The notes: generated by a model not told the origin, from the sequence alone. DNA of 64,000 nucleotides from Segatella copri (GCF_009494395.1 NZ_VZCB01000060.1:19082-83081), one strand, 5' to 3'; counted from the stretch's first letter, positions 34,166 through 43,996 are shown. Numbers and translations are program-made.

Positions 34166-35626
34166 ATGTTTAAACTGAATAATGTAGGTAAGAAGTTGTA
34201 TTTCAGCGTACTGGCGGTGTTCCTTGTGTTCGCTGTCAGTTTTATTGTATTTCAGCAAACACGCGAGAAACAGTATAAGATTAGTACGTTGACTCTGAAA
34301 CTTGCCAACTATAATGAACTGCTGGCAGAAGATTTGGAATTGTCCAAGACTGGTGGCATTCTCCTTTCTGACAGTGTGGAAGTGGTGGATAGCGTGCGTG
34401 TGGCAGAGGCAAAGTTGGAAGATTTTGTGCAGACGCATGAGAGTAAGGACCTTCGTGTAACTTTGGTCAAGAAGGATGGAACCGTAATCTTTGACAATAT
34501 GAGTAAGGATTATCGCCACTTTGCCAATCATGCCCAGCGTGCGGAGATAGCACAGGCATTGAAAGAGGGAATGGGTACGAGTGTAGAGCGACAGTCGAAA
34601 ACGCTGAAGCAGGATTATTTCTATGTAGCGTCCTATTTCCCGAAGAGTCATCTTATCGTTCGTACAGCATTGCCATATAATGATGATTTGACCAAGTCGC
34701 TTCAGGCTGATCAGCATTATATCTGGTTTGCCTTGGCAGCCATCATCCTACTTACCCTGGTGCTATACCGTTTTACAAACAGATTGGCGAAGAATGTATC
34801 CAAACTCCGTATCTTTGCTTATAAGGCGGATCATAATGAGAGCCTGGAGGTGGAGGATCTGGCTAAGTTCCCTAATGATGAGTTGGGTGAGATTGCCGAG
34901 CGAATCATCAAGATGTACAAGCGTATTCAGACAACGCGTAAGGAGCAGGATATCCTGAAGCGCCAGCTTACCCAGAATATTGCTCACGAACTCAAAACCC
35001 CTGTAGCCAGTATTCAGGGATATCTGGAAACCATTCTTGACAATCCGCATATCAATGAGGAAACGAAGGCCTTGTTCCTGCAGCGCTGTTATGCGCAGAG
35101 CGAGCGTCTTACCTCGCTGCTCCGTGATATCTCTACCTTGAACAGACTGGATGACGGTTCGGATATGATAGATTTTGAGGTGGTGGATATCACGATGATG
35201 GTGGCAGAAATCAATCGGGAGACGACTTTGGAAAGAGAAGGTCATCACATGACTTTCGATAATAAATTGCCTGAACGCATTGTGGTGAAGGGTAATCGGA
35301 GCCTGTTGTACAGTGTGTTCCGTAATCTTGTGGATAATGCCATTGCCTATGCCGGCGAGGGGACAACCATGACTCTGGAGGCAAGAGAGCAGGGCAATAA
35401 GTGGCATTTCATCTTCAGAGATAACGGACAGGGAGTGCCTCAGGAGCATCTTGCCCGTCTCTTTGAACGTTTTTATCGTGTAGATAAGGGAAGAAGCCGA
35501 AAGATGGGAGGTACCGGTTTAGGTCTGGCTATCGTGAAGAATGCTGTGTTGCTGCATGGCGGTACTATTAGGGTAAATAATTTGCCTGAAGGTGGACTGA
35601 AATTTGAGTTTACCATCAAGAAATAA
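34166..35626 (+). CDS. Membrane sensor histidine kinase
   Basis: 486 residues. Two membrane helices (about 12-32 and 188-208) flank a periplasmic sensor domain of roughly 155 residues without a recognised fold. A HAMP-like linker follows (about 208-260), then a HisKA domain with the phosphorylated His274 (QNIAHELKTPVASIQGYLET) and an ATPase domain with N box NLVDNAIAY, G1 DNGQGVP, F box RFYRVDKG and G2 GGTGLGLAIVK. Partner of the response regulator 12 bases upstream. Confidence 0.93.
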   Translation: MFKLNNVGKKLYFSVLAVFLVFAVSFIVFQQTREKQYKISTLTLKLANYNELLAEDLELSKTGGILLSDSVEVVDSVRVAEAKLEDFVQTHESKDLRVTLVKKDGTVIFDNMSKDYRHFANHAQRAEIAQALKEGMGTSVERQSKTLKQDYFYVASYFPKSHLIVRTALPYNDDLTKSLQADQHYIWFALAAIILLTLVLYRFTNRLAKNVSKLRIFAYKADHNESLEVEDLAKFPNDELGEIAERIIKMYKRIQTTRKEQDILKRQLTQNIAHELKTPVASIQGYLETILDNPHINEETKALFLQRCYAQSERLTSLLRDISTLNRLDDGSDMIDFEVVDITMMVAEINRETTLEREGHHMTFDNKLPERIVVKGNRSLLYSVFRNLVDNAIAYAGEGTTMTLEAREQGNKWHFIFRDNGQGVPQEHLARLFERFYRVDKGRSRKMGGTGLGLAIVKNAVLLHGGTIRVNNLPEGGLKFEFTIKK

Positions 35627-35702
35627 AAAACTCGGAAGCCTTAGGTAGAAGAAATAAATCTTAAAAGTCGCTGGGAGTTTCGTCTTTGCGACTTTTTTTG
35701 TG

Positions 35703-35710
35703 TACCTTTG
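35703..35710 (+). promoter_or_regulatory. -7 box of tex (TACCTTTG)
   Basis: TACCTTTG followed by CATC. It overlaps the longest possible ORF start (35708), so the ATG at 35738 is taken as the real start. Confidence 0.65.
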
Positions 35711-35737
35711 CATCTACTATTAACAATTATAAGAAAG

Positions 35738-37870
35738 ATGAATCAATTTACAAAGATTATTGCAGCCCAGCTCAAATTGAGTGAACAGGCTGTCGAAAAT
35801 ACCTTGGCGCTGCTCGAAGAGGGTTGCACCATTCCTTTTATCTCGCGATACCGTAAGGAGAAGACGGGTAATATGGACGAGGTGAATATTGAAGCTATCG
35901 CTCAGGCTAATGAAAAGTTGAAGGAGATGGCGAAGCGCAAGGAAACCATTCTCAAGACAATAGAAGAACAGGGAAAGCTGACCGATGCACTCAAGGAGCG
36001 TATCGCAAACTGCTGGGATGCTACTGAATTGGAGGATATTTATCTGCCATATAAGCCAAAACGCAGAACCCGTGCCCAGATAGCCCGTGAGGCAGGCTTG
36101 GAGCCATTGGCACAGTTGCTCCTGTTCCAACGTGAGCGTAATCCGGAGCAGGCTGCAAGAAAATATCTTGGTGAAAAGGTGAAGGATGTGGAGGCTGCCC
36201 TGCAGGGCGCTAAAGACATTATTGCCGAGACTGTGAGCGAGAGCGAGGAGAGTAGAAATCAGATTCGTGGCGAATTCCGTCGTGGTGCCATCATCACCTC
36301 AAAGGTAGTGGCTAAGAAAAAGGATGAAGAGGGGGCTCAGCGCTTCTCTGATTACTTTGATTTCTCTGAACCTTTAAAGAAATGTTCTTCTCATCGCTTG
36401 CTGGCGATGCGTCGTGGTGAAGCTGCAGGTTTTCTCCGTATCAGCATTTCGGCTGATGATGAGCAGTGCCAGGATAAATTGAAGCGCCACTATGTACATG
36501 GTTTCGGTGAATGCCAGACTTTGGTGGGTGAGGCTGTGGATGATGCTTTCAAGCGTCTGCTGAAGCCTAGTATTGAAACCGAGTTTGCTGCTCTCAGCAA
36601 GCAGAAGGCTGATGAGGAGGCTATTGTCGTGTTTGCAGAAAACCTGCGACAGCTTTTGCTCGCTGCTCCTTTAGGACAGAAGCGTGTGATGGCAGTAGAC
36701 CCTGGTTTCGCCAATGGTTGTAAAACCTGCTGTCTCGATGCGCAGGGTAATCTGATTCATCACGAAATCGTATTTCCTCATCCTCCACGTAACAAGAAGA
36801 ATGAGGCTACCGCTGCCATCCAGCGCATGGTGAAGATGTATCAGGTTGAGGCAATGGCTGTGGGTAATGGTACGGCAAGTCGTGAAACCAGCGATTGGCT
36901 GCACGAAATAAGTTATCCACACCCTGTGGATATCTATGTGGTGAGCGAGGATGGTGCTTCTATCTATTCGGCTTCGAAGATTGCGAGAGATGAATTCCCT
37001 GATGAGGATGTTACCGTTCGTGGTGCCGTGAGCATCGGGCGACGACTGATGGATCCGCTTGCCGAGCTGGTTAAGATCGACCCAAAGAGCATTGGTGTAG
37101 GACAGTATCAGCATGATGTGGATCAGACACTGCTTAAGAAGAGTCTTGATACCGTGGTGATGAGTTGTGTGAATTCGGTAGGTGTAAATCTGAATACAGC
37201 ATCCCAGCATCTCCTTACCTATGTGAGTGGATTGGGACCTACTCTTGCCAAGAATATCGTTGAATATCGTCGCGAGAATGGTGCTTTTGCTTCCCGTGCT
37301 CAGTTGAAGAAGGTGCCTCGTCTGGGCCCATCTGCCTTCGAGCAGTGTGCTGGTTTCCTCCGTATTCCTGGTGCCAGGAATCCTTTGGATAATAGTGCCG
37401 TGCATCCTGAGCGTTATGCGCTGGTAGAGCAGATGGCAAAGGATCAGGGTGTTACCGTGAAGCAATTGGTTGAAGATAAATCTCTACAGAAGAAGATTGA
37501 TATCAAGAAATATGTAACTGCTGAGGTGGGTATGCCTACTTTGACGGATATCATGACCGAGCTTGACAAACCGGGCTTGGATCCTCGTGGTGAGGTGGAG
37601 AAGTTTGAGTTTGAAGCAAGTATCAAGTCCATTGAAGATTTGCAGGTAGGCATGGTGGTGCCAGGTATCGTCACCAATATCACCAAGTTTGGTGCCTTTG
37701 TTGATATAGGTGTCCACAACGACGGTCTGGTTCATGTTTCCCAAATGTCTAATCGCTACATCAATGATCCAAGTGAGGTGGTAAAGCTTCATGAGCATGT
37801 GATGGTGCGTGTGGCAGAAGTAGATTTGAAGCGTAAGCGCATCGCCTTGTCGATGAAGGGCGTGAAATAA
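35738..37870 (+). CDS. tex: Tex-family RNA-binding transcription accessory protein
   Basis: 710 residues from the ATG at 35738 (MNQFTKIIAAQLKLSEQAVE). Domains in family order: Tex N-terminal helical region (1-190, FISRYRKEKTGNMDEV), a YqgF/RNase H-like domain (about 315-440, VMAVDPGFANGCKTC), a helix-hairpin-helix region (about 480-560, LTYVSGLGPTLAKNIVEYR) and a C-terminal S1 domain (about 630-708, VGMVVPGIVTNITKFGAFVD). Binds RNA and is thought to act on transcription elongation complexes. A small unknown gene follows after 15 bases, probably co-transcribed. Confidence 0.94.
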   Translation: MNQFTKIIAAQLKLSEQAVENTLALLEEGCTIPFISRYRKEKTGNMDEVNIEAIAQANEKLKEMAKRKETILKTIEEQGKLTDALKERIANCWDATELEDIYLPYKPKRRTRAQIAREAGLEPLAQLLLFQRERNPEQAARKYLGEKVKDVEAALQGAKDIIAETVSESEESRNQIRGEFRRGAIITSKVVAKKKDEEGAQRFSDYFDFSEPLKKCSSHRLLAMRRGEAAGFLRISISADDEQCQDKLKRHYVHGFGECQTLVGEAVDDAFKRLLKPSIETEFAALSKQKADEEAIVVFAENLRQLLLAAPLGQKRVMAVDPGFANGCKTCCLDAQGNLIHHEIVFPHPPRNKKNEATAAIQRMVKMYQVEAMAVGNGTASRETSDWLHEISYPHPVDIYVVSEDGASIYSASKIARDEFPDEDVTVRGAVSIGRRLMDPLAELVKIDPKSIGVGQYQHDVDQTLLKKSLDTVVMSCVNSVGVNLNTASQHLLTYVSGLGPTLAKNIVEYRRENGAFASRAQLKKVPRLGPSAFEQCAGFLRIPGARNPLDNSAVHPERYALVEQMAKDQGVTVKQLVEDKSLQKKIDIKKYVTAEVGMPTLTDIMTELDKPGLDPRGEVEKFEFEASIKSIEDLQVGMVVPGIVTNITKFGAFVDIGVHNDGLVHVSQMSNRYINDPSEVVKLHEHVMVRVAEVDLKRKRIALSMKGVK

Positions 37871-37885
37871 AAAAGGATATTCAGA

Positions 37886-38170
37886 ATGAATCAGAATAAT
37901 AATGGTGATGCTCTCTTGGCAGGGGGCATCACCAGAGATTGTATAGAGTCGGCATATTGCTTTATTCATCAGAAGCTCAGGGTTTTTGAATTTTCCACCA
38001 ATCCTACGCAGCGTGATGATATAGAGTATGCCATCGCCCAGTATGTAGAGGGCATGAATCCTCAGCTTTACCAGTTCCTTTCGCAGGGCAGAAAGGAATT
38101 CCTTCTAGACCATGTGAATTTCGAAAAAGACATGCGTGAGGCACAGGAGAAATTAGAGGGGATGATGTAG
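37886..38170 (+). CDS. Small soluble protein of unknown function
   Basis: 94 residues, no signal or membrane segment. It is acidic and mainly helical in appearance: SAYCFIHQKLRVFEFST, then QRDDIEYAIAQYVEGMNPQL, ending EAQEKLEGMM. It starts 15 bases after tex and precedes a hairpin terminator at 38239. No family recognised; the conserved-looking IEYAI-QYV-GM segment could serve for a search. Confidence 0.65.
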   Translation: MNQNNNGDALLAGGITRDCIESAYCFIHQKLRVFEFSTNPTQRDDIEYAIAQYVEGMNPQLYQFLSQGRKEFLLDHVNFEKDMREAQEKLEGMM

Positions 38171-38238
38171 GCATCTGTTCTCCATTTGGGGGATATTCTG
38201 TAAAAAGTAGCAAAAAGACGGGTAAATTTATAAACGAA

Positions 38239-38280
38239 AAATGCTAAATAGTTAGATAGTAACTACTTAGCATTTTTTTT
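38239..38280. terminator. Bidirectional terminator between the tex operon and tRNA-Leu
   Basis: A 16-bp stem with one mismatch (38239-38254 with 38260-38275) and T/A runs on both sides. Confidence 0.87.
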
Positions 38281-38283
38281 ATG

Positions 38284-38365
38284 TGCGCCTGATAGGACTC
38301 GAACCTACACGGCCTGAACCACTAGATCCTAAGTCTAGCGCGTCTACCAATTTCGCCACAAGCGC
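38284..38365 (-). tRNA. tRNA-Leu (anticodon UAG)
   Basis: 82 bases on the minus strand. Acceptor stem GCGCTTG/CAGGCGC with one wobble pair, discriminator A at 38284, D loop with TTGGTAGACGC, anticodon stem-loop CTAGA-CTTAGGA-TCTAG (anticodon TAG), a short variable arm of the class II type and T arm GTAGG-TTCGAGT-CCTAT. CCA is not encoded. Confidence 0.96.
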
Positions 38366-38458
38366 ATTCGTGAGTGCAAAGGTACAACAAAAAAATGAAT
38401 AAAAAGAAGAAATGAGCAGAAAAAAGCGGTTTTGTTCGTTTTTTACAAGAAATAATGG

Positions 38459-38466
38459 TACTTTTG
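38459..38466 (+). promoter_or_regulatory. -7 box of the esterase gene (TACTTTTG)
   Basis: TACTTTTG followed by CAGGC; it excludes the longer ORF start at 38412 and supports 38487. Confidence 0.63.
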
Positions 38467-38486
38467 CAGGCAAACTAAAAATAATC

Positions 38487-39668
38487 ATGATGAAAAAAAT
38501 GAATTTGTTATTGATGGCAACAATGCTGAGCGCTGCTGCCTTCGCTGGTAATGGAAAGACTTCTACCACGCTTCCTGTCGAGGGAGAGGTGGTGAAGGCA
38601 TCTCATCCCATGATTCAATACATGGGACGTGTGAGCTTCGGGAAGAATCCGGATGTGGCTAGCTTCAATTTCCCAGGTACTACCATTGAGGCAAACTTCC
38701 AGGGGTCTTCCTTGAAGATGATGTGCCGTCCGATGACGGGATATTTCATGGCACAAGTTGATGGCAGTGAACCTTTTAAGGTAGGATTCAATGCAGAACG
38801 TGATTCGGTGGTTACGCTGGCTACAGCCTTGCCAAAGGGTGTGCATCATGTGAAGGTGATGTATGTGATAGAGGGATTGTTCCGCAACCCAGAGTTCCGT
38901 GGATTCGTGTTGGATAAGGGTTGTAAACTCGTTGAGGCTCCAGCTTTGTCTGAGCGAAAGATAGAGTTCATCGGTAATTCTATCACTTGCGGATATGGTG
39001 TAGAGAGCATCGAGATGAGCGATCCTTTTGAGGATGAGACGGAGAACCATTGGCTGACTTATGCCAATATCGTAAGCGATAGCCTGAAGGCGCAGCATAC
39101 TTCGATCTCCCGCAGTGGTATCGGTGTATATCGCAACTATGATGGTCCTAAGACGGGTTCTGCAGAGAATATGCCTTGGCAGTATGAATATACCTTATTT
39201 AATAAGCATGATGAGAAATGGGATTTTGCCAAGTATCAGCCACAACTGGTTTGCATCAACCTAGGTACCAATGACCTTTCTACGGATAATTATGATATTC
39301 AGCTTTATGAGAAGAATTACCGCATGTTCCTTACTACCGTGAGAAGTAAATATCCTGATGCCAAGATTGTGCTCCTGACAGGACCTATGCTCGGGAAGAA
39401 GGAGAGTAGCGAGCAGAGAGCTGCCCTTGACAGAATCTGCGCAGATGCCAACAAGAGCGGTTTCACTTTGGTGAATAAGACGGTAGTGGATAAAAAAGGC
39501 AAGATAAAGAAGGCGAAGAAGCTGGGGGATAAGGAGATTTATCGCTTCGACTTCTCTTTTCAGAAAGGCGACTTGGGATATGGTGCCAGCTGGCATCCTA
39601 GCAAGTTGCAGCATCAAAAGATGGCAAAGGAATTGTTGCCATTCCTAAAGAATTTGATGAACTGGTAA
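38487..39668 (+). CDS. Secreted SGNH/GDSL esterase, CE2-like
   Basis: 393 residues from the ATG at 38487 (MMKKMNLLLMATMLSAAAFA signal peptide). An N-terminal jelly-roll domain (about 35-140) is followed by an SGNH hydrolase domain: catalytic Ser in IEFIGNSITCGYG, Gly/Asn block in VCINLGTNDLS and catalytic His in ASWHPS. This two-domain layout is that of carbohydrate esterase family 2, which deacetylates plant polysaccharides. The usual Asp before the WHP block is Ser here, as can occur in CE2 enzymes using a Ser-His dyad. Likely periplasmic or surface exposed. It is followed after 34 bases by a phosphatase gene. Confidence 0.85.
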   Translation: MMKKMNLLLMATMLSAAAFAGNGKTSTTLPVEGEVVKASHPMIQYMGRVSFGKNPDVASFNFPGTTIEANFQGSSLKMMCRPMTGYFMAQVDGSEPFKVGFNAERDSVVTLATALPKGVHHVKVMYVIEGLFRNPEFRGFVLDKGCKLVEAPALSERKIEFIGNSITCGYGVESIEMSDPFEDETENHWLTYANIVSDSLKAQHTSISRSGIGVYRNYDGPKTGSAENMPWQYEYTLFNKHDEKWDFAKYQPQLVCINLGTNDLSTDNYDIQLYEKNYRMFLTTVRSKYPDAKIVLLTGPMLGKKESSEQRAALDRICADANKSGFTLVNKTVVDKKGKIKKAKKLGDKEIYRFDFSFQKGDLGYGASWHPSKLQHQKMAKELLPFLKNLMNW

Positions 39669-39702
39669 GAAGGAAAATAACAGATAAAATTAAGTAGTAA
39701 CA

Positions 39703-40980
39703 ATGAACGCAAAGAATCTATTATTGTGGGCATCTCTTGCTTTTGCGATGCCTATGACGGCCCAGACTCCTCAGGAGGATTTTAAGAGAGACATTACGCT
39801 CTCAGGTAGTAACTATGTGGCTTATCGCGGACCTCAGAAGCAGTTGACTCCTGCTCCTAAAGGATACAAACCTTTCTATCTGAGCCACTATGGCCGTCAT
39901 GGCTCCCGATTCATGATTGGCAAAAAGGCGTATGATGTGCCTTATTTCTCTCTGTTGAAGGCGAAGCAGGAGGGTAAATTGACCGCCAAAGGTGAGGAGA
40001 CATTAGCAAAGGTGAAGATGATTCGTGAAGAGGCGAAGGGACGCGATGGCGAGTTGACTCCACTTGGTGCTTTGCAGCATCAGGGTATTACCCGAAGAAT
40101 GATGGAGCGATTCCCTGAGATTTTTGCCGGTAATGCGAATATTGAGGCTCGAAGCACATTGGTTATCCGATGCATCCTTTCTATGGAGAACGGTTTGCAT
40201 CAGATGCTTCGCATGAATCCGAAACTCCATATCTTCCATGATGCCAGCGATCACGACATGTATTACATGAACCAGGGCGATAGATATCTGGATAGCTTGA
40301 AGCATAGTGTGGGAAGAAGAGTGGTAAGAGAGGATTTTGCCCGAAAGCATGCCTGCTATAGCCGTGTGATGCAGGAGCTTTTCAACGACCCTGTTTGGGT
40401 GAAGCAGAATATCGACCAAAGTGATCTTAACTGGCGTCTCTATGAGATGGCAAGCTCTATTCAGGGTACAGAGTTGAGAGGTAAGGTATCTCTCTATGAT
40501 CTCTTTACAGAGGAGGAGCTTTATCAGAATTGGTTGCAGAGCAATTTAGGATGGCAGGTATCTTATGGCAATTCGCCTTATACGGGCAATGTTCAGCCAT
40601 TCTCTCAGCGTAATCTTCTCATGGATATCATCGAGAAGGCTGATAGCTGTATTGCTCTTCAGCATCCGGGTGCAACCTTGAGATATGGTCATGATACGAT
40701 GGTCACTCCGCTCACTTGTCTTCTGAACCTGAACGGATATGGCGAGGAGATCAAGGATCCGGAGAAGGTGGCAACCCAGTGGTTTGATTATAAGATTACT
40801 CCGATGGCTACTAACCTTCAGTTTGTGTTCTATCGCAACAAGGCGAACGATGTGCTGGTGAAGGTTTTGCTTTGCGAGGATGAGGCAACACTTCCTATCA
40901 AGAGCGATATAGCACCTTATTATCACTGGAGTGATTTCAAGGCTTATTGCCTGGGGAAGCTGAAGGAATATAAGAAGTAA
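39703..40980 (+). CDS. Secreted histidine-type phosphatase (MINPP/phytase-like)
   Basis: 425 residues with signal peptide (LLLWASLAFAMPMTAQ). Histidine phosphatase signature LSHYGRHGSRF (about residues 65-75) with the nucleophile His, and a C-terminal GHDT motif (LRYGHDTMVTPL) as proton donor. The large alpha insert between them suits the multiple inositol-polyphosphate phosphatase branch, many of whose gut Bacteroidetes members hydrolyse phytate. Substrate is not proven. It lies 34 bases behind the esterase gene; both would act on plant material outside the cytoplasm. Confidence 0.83.
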   Translation: MNAKNLLLWASLAFAMPMTAQTPQEDFKRDITLSGSNYVAYRGPQKQLTPAPKGYKPFYLSHYGRHGSRFMIGKKAYDVPYFSLLKAKQEGKLTAKGEETLAKVKMIREEAKGRDGELTPLGALQHQGITRRMMERFPEIFAGNANIEARSTLVIRCILSMENGLHQMLRMNPKLHIFHDASDHDMYYMNQGDRYLDSLKHSVGRRVVREDFARKHACYSRVMQELFNDPVWVKQNIDQSDLNWRLYEMASSIQGTELRGKVSLYDLFTEEELYQNWLQSNLGWQVSYGNSPYTGNVQPFSQRNLLMDIIEKADSCIALQHPGATLRYGHDTMVTPLTCLLNLNGYGEEIKDPEKVATQWFDYKITPMATNLQFVFYRNKANDVLVKVLLCEDEATLPIKSDIAPYYHWSDFKAYCLGKLKEYKK

Positions 40981-41020
40981 AAGGCGCTTTCTTTGCTGCA
41001 GCGTATATATCATATATAAA

Positions 41021-41067
41021 GAAAAAGGGGAACTTAAGGCAATTGATGCTTTAAGCTCCCTTTTTTT
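41021..41067. terminator. Imperfect hairpin between convergent genes
   Basis: AAAAAGGGGAACTTAAGGC pairs imperfectly with GCTTTAAGCTCCCTTTTT. It lies between the phosphatase gene and the convergent parC, with T/A runs on both sides. Confidence 0.68.
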
Positions 41068-41104
41068 ATACATCGAAATCCTTTACGGGAATTCTTTTGA
41101 GTCT

Positions 41105-43921
41105 CTATTGCTTTGATAACCAATCTTTGTCTTTTTTTTCTTCTTCGAAATCCTTTTCGGAGAAGAGGTTGGTTTGACCAGTTAACTCATCAATAACCTG
41201 CTGTTCGCTTTTGCCAGCATCTGGGTCGAGATTTTCTTCTGAGACTTCTGAAGAGGAAGATGCATTAGAGTCATCATTCGATGAATCATCATCGGAATCA
41301 TCATCGGCTGGTGATGGCTCCGGGAATCTTGTCGGCTCCAGTTCTTCTATGCTCTCCAGCTTGAATGTCGTCAGGCGCTTACCCTTTGCCTTGAAGCTCT
41401 TCTGGGCGATGAATTGCTCGGCATCGATTTCCTCGGCAGGACGAATGGCGTCCACACCGCCATAGGTGACCTTGATGCGAGGAAATGGGGTATCGGTGAG
41501 GAGGATGAGCTTGCAGTTAGGGTTCTCACCCATGAAATTCTGATGGCGCTTGGTGGCATCCATCGTAAATCGCTTGATGTATGGATAACCCTGATTGTCG
41601 GCATCATAGAGGATGGCCGTCCATATCTTGTGCTCATCCCATTTCTCCAATCTCAGGATGTTGTCCTCGTAATGGTTGTTCACATCGAAGTTGGAGATGT
41701 AGAATTCGCCATTGTCTAATGCTACAAGGATTGAGTCATCATCGTTGAATTCTCCCAGGAATCTGCCGTTCTCATCATAATTGATGCGGTTTACATCAGG
41801 GTCGAACCATACCTTCCTTCCTCCCAGGGTGCTGTGTCCGTGGCTCTTCAATCCGATGCGGCGGATGGTGCGCTTGGTGAGCAGGTTGCCCTTGGCAGCA
41901 CGTCCCTTGATGAGGATTTCAGAGAAATCTTTCTCCAGGAAGATGCTTTGGCGCTTCTTGCTCAAATCCGGTTCCATGGTCACCTTGATGATTTCTGCTT
42001 CGCCATTAGGATTGGCGGTGAAGTAGATAATGCGGCTTCCCGGAGTGCCCTGGGTGATATCGTAGAGCTTGTCGCGTGTCATAGCAGTTACGTTGAATCG
42101 CTTGATGAAGTAATCGCCCTGCTTGCCGTCGCGATATACGCAGTTGTAGATGGTTCGCTTGTCGTTCTTCTTGAACACCTGAACGTGGAGGATGTTCTTG
42201 CCCACGAATATCTTGTCGGCAACTTTGGTTACCTTGAATTTTCCATCCTTGTAGAAGATGATGATGTCGTCGAGGTCAGAGCAGTTGCATACGAATTCAT
42301 CCTTCTTCAATCCTGTACCAACGAAGCCTTCCTGTCGGTTGATGTAGAGCTTCTGGTTGGCTTCCACCACCTTGGTTACCTCTATGGTATCGAAGTTTCT
42401 GATTTCGGTTCTTCTTGGATGCATCTTTCCGTACTTGCCCTTGAGATATTCAAACCAGTTGATGGTAACATCGGTCATGTGGGCGAGGTCGTTTTCGATT
42501 TCTGCCAATTCTGCCTTGATTTTCATCAGGAGTTCATCAGCCTTATCCTTGTTGTATTTCAGGATGCGCTGCATTTTGATTTCCAGGAGCTTGAGGATGT
42601 CTTCCCTTGTGATGTCACGGTGGAAGGAGTATTCCACATTTCCCTTGCCATCAACCTCTGCAGTGAAGATCTGGTCCTTGAAAGGCTCCAGTTTGGAATC
42701 GATGAATGCCACTACCTCATCCTGACTCTTGCTTTGCTCGAATTTGCGCTCCTTGTAGATGCGTTCCTCGATGAAGATGCGTTCAAGCGAAGAGAAGAAG
42801 AGCTGCTCTTCCAGCTCGCCCTTACGTATCATCAATTCGCGGCGGAGCAATCCCATTGTGCGGTCAACGCTATGTCTGAGCACATCGCTCACGGTGAGGA
42901 ACTTTGGTTTGTTGTCCTCTATGACGCAGCAGTTGGGCGAAATGTTGATTTCGCAATCGCTGAAGGCATAGAGTGCATCCATCGTCTTATCCGAAGAAGT
43001 ACCAGGAGTAAGATGTACGAGGATTTCTACATTCGCCGATGTGACGTCTTCTATCTTACGAGCCTTGATTTTTCCCTTTTCTACTGCCTTGGTAATGCTT
43101 TCGATGAGGCTTACCGTGGTTTTGCTGTATGGTATCTCGCTGATGACGAGCGTCTTGTTGTCGAGTTTGTCAATCTTGGCTCTTACCTTCAGAACACCAC
43201 CTCTCTGCCCATCGTTGTATTTGCTTACGTCGATGGCTCCACCAGTAGGGAAATCGGGGTAGATACTGAAAGGTTCTCCCTTGAGATAGTGGATGGCTGC
43301 ATCGCAAAGGTCGTTGAAGTTATGCGGCAATACCTTGCTGCTCAATCCCACGGCGATACCCTCGGCACCTTGTGCCAAAAGCAGTGGAAATTTGGCTGGC
43401 AGGGTGATAGGTTCTTTGTTTCTTCCGTCGTAGGAGAGTTGCCAATCGGTAGTTTTAGGGTTGAATACTACATCCAAGGCGAATTTAGAGAGTCGTGCCT
43501 CGATGTATCGGGGAGCGGCTGCACGGTCGCCCGTGAGGATATTACCCCAGTTACCCTGTGTGTCGATGAGCAGGTCTTTCTGTCCCATTTGTACGAGGGC
43601 ATCTCCGATAGATGCATCTCCGTGAGGGTGGAACTGCATCGTATGTCCCACGATGTTCGCCACCTTGTTGTATCTTCCGTCATCCATGCGCTTCATGGAG
43701 TGGAGGATGCGTCGCTGTACGGGTTTCAATCCGTCTTCGATATGGGGTACGGCTCGCTCCAGAATCACGTACGATGCATAGTCGAGGAACCAGTTCTGAT
43801 ACATTCCGCTGAGGTGATGTACGGCAGAAGCATCAAAACGGTTCACCGGTTTGTAATCGGAGTGTTCTTGAGGCGTATTTTCCTCATTTATCTCGTTTTT
43901 ATCTTTAATTTCGTCGCTCAT
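41105..43921 (-). CDS. parC: DNA topoisomerase IV subunit A (GyrA/ParC family)
   Basis: 938 residues. Breakage-reunion domain with active-site Tyr139 (AAAPRYIEARL), preceded by the quinolone-region block (VGHTMQFHPHGDASIGDAL). A coiled-coil gate (about 370-480) and a divergent C-terminal beta-propeller (about 520-850) without the GyrA box (QRRGGKG) favour ParC over GyrA. The C-terminus is strikingly acidic and Ser-rich (about 860-915, ADDDSDDDSSNDD). Divergent from glyS with separate promoter boxes. Its partner subunit gene is not in the window. A 697-codon open frame on the opposite strand is a shadow. Confidence 0.9.
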   Translation of the reverse strand: MSDEIKDKNEINEENTPQEHSDYKPVNRFDASAVHHLSGMYQNWFLDYASYVILERAVPHIEDGLKPVQRRILHSMKRMDDGRYNKVANIVGHTMQFHPHGDASIGDALVQMGQKDLLIDTQGNWGNILTGDRAAAPRYIEARLSKFALDVVFNPKTTDWQLSYDGRNKEPITLPAKFPLLLAQGAEGIAVGLSSKVLPHNFNDLCDAAIHYLKGEPFSIYPDFPTGGAIDVSKYNDGQRGGVLKVRAKIDKLDNKTLVISEIPYSKTTVSLIESITKAVEKGKIKARKIEDVTSANVEILVHLTPGTSSDKTMDALYAFSDCEINISPNCCVIEDNKPKFLTVSDVLRHSVDRTMGLLRRELMIRKGELEEQLFFSSLERIFIEERIYKERKFEQSKSQDEVVAFIDSKLEPFKDQIFTAEVDGKGNVEYSFHRDITREDILKLLEIKMQRILKYNKDKADELLMKIKAELAEIENDLAHMTDVTINWFEYLKGKYGKMHPRRTEIRNFDTIEVTKVVEANQKLYINRQEGFVGTGLKKDEFVCNCSDLDDIIIFYKDGKFKVTKVADKIFVGKNILHVQVFKKNDKRTIYNCVYRDGKQGDYFIKRFNVTAMTRDKLYDITQGTPGSRIIYFTANPNGEAEIIKVTMEPDLSKKRQSIFLEKDFSEILIKGRAAKGNLLTKRTIRRIGLKSHGHSTLGGRKVWFDPDVNRINYDENGRFLGEFNDDDSILVALDNGEFYISNFDVNNHYEDNILRLEKWDEHKIWTAILYDADNQGYPYIKRFTMDATKRHQNFMGENPNCKLILLTDTPFPRIKVTYGGVDAIRPAEEIDAEQFIAQKSFKAKGKRLTTFKLESIEELEPTRFPEPSPADDDSDDDSSNDDSNASSSSEVSEENLDPDAGKSEQQVIDELTGQTNLFSEKDFEEEKKDKDWLSKQ

Positions 43922-43956
43922 ATGTAGCTTTTAATACTTATTTTATTAATTTATGG

Positions 43957-43964
43957 CAAAAATA
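43957..43964 (-). promoter_or_regulatory. -7 box of parC (TATTTTTG)
   Basis: Minus-strand TATTTTTG followed by CCAT, 35 bases before the ATG. Confidence 0.58.
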
Positions 43965-43988
43965 CAACATTTTTTCGAGAAAAAAGAG

Positions 43989-43996
43989 TATCTTTG
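43989..43996 (+). promoter_or_regulatory. -7 box of glyS (TATCTTTG)
   Basis: TATCTTTG followed by CCG; leader of about 25 bases. Confidence 0.62.

Noticed and set aside
34166..35626. Assignment of the two-component pair as PhoBR
   Set aside because: Domains fit, but no pho genes or specific signatures are nearby, so no symbol was given.
41834..43927. 697-codon open frame antisense to parC
   Set aside because: Arises from codon bias of the real gene; no promoter box or family motif; the parC frame has all catalytic motifs.
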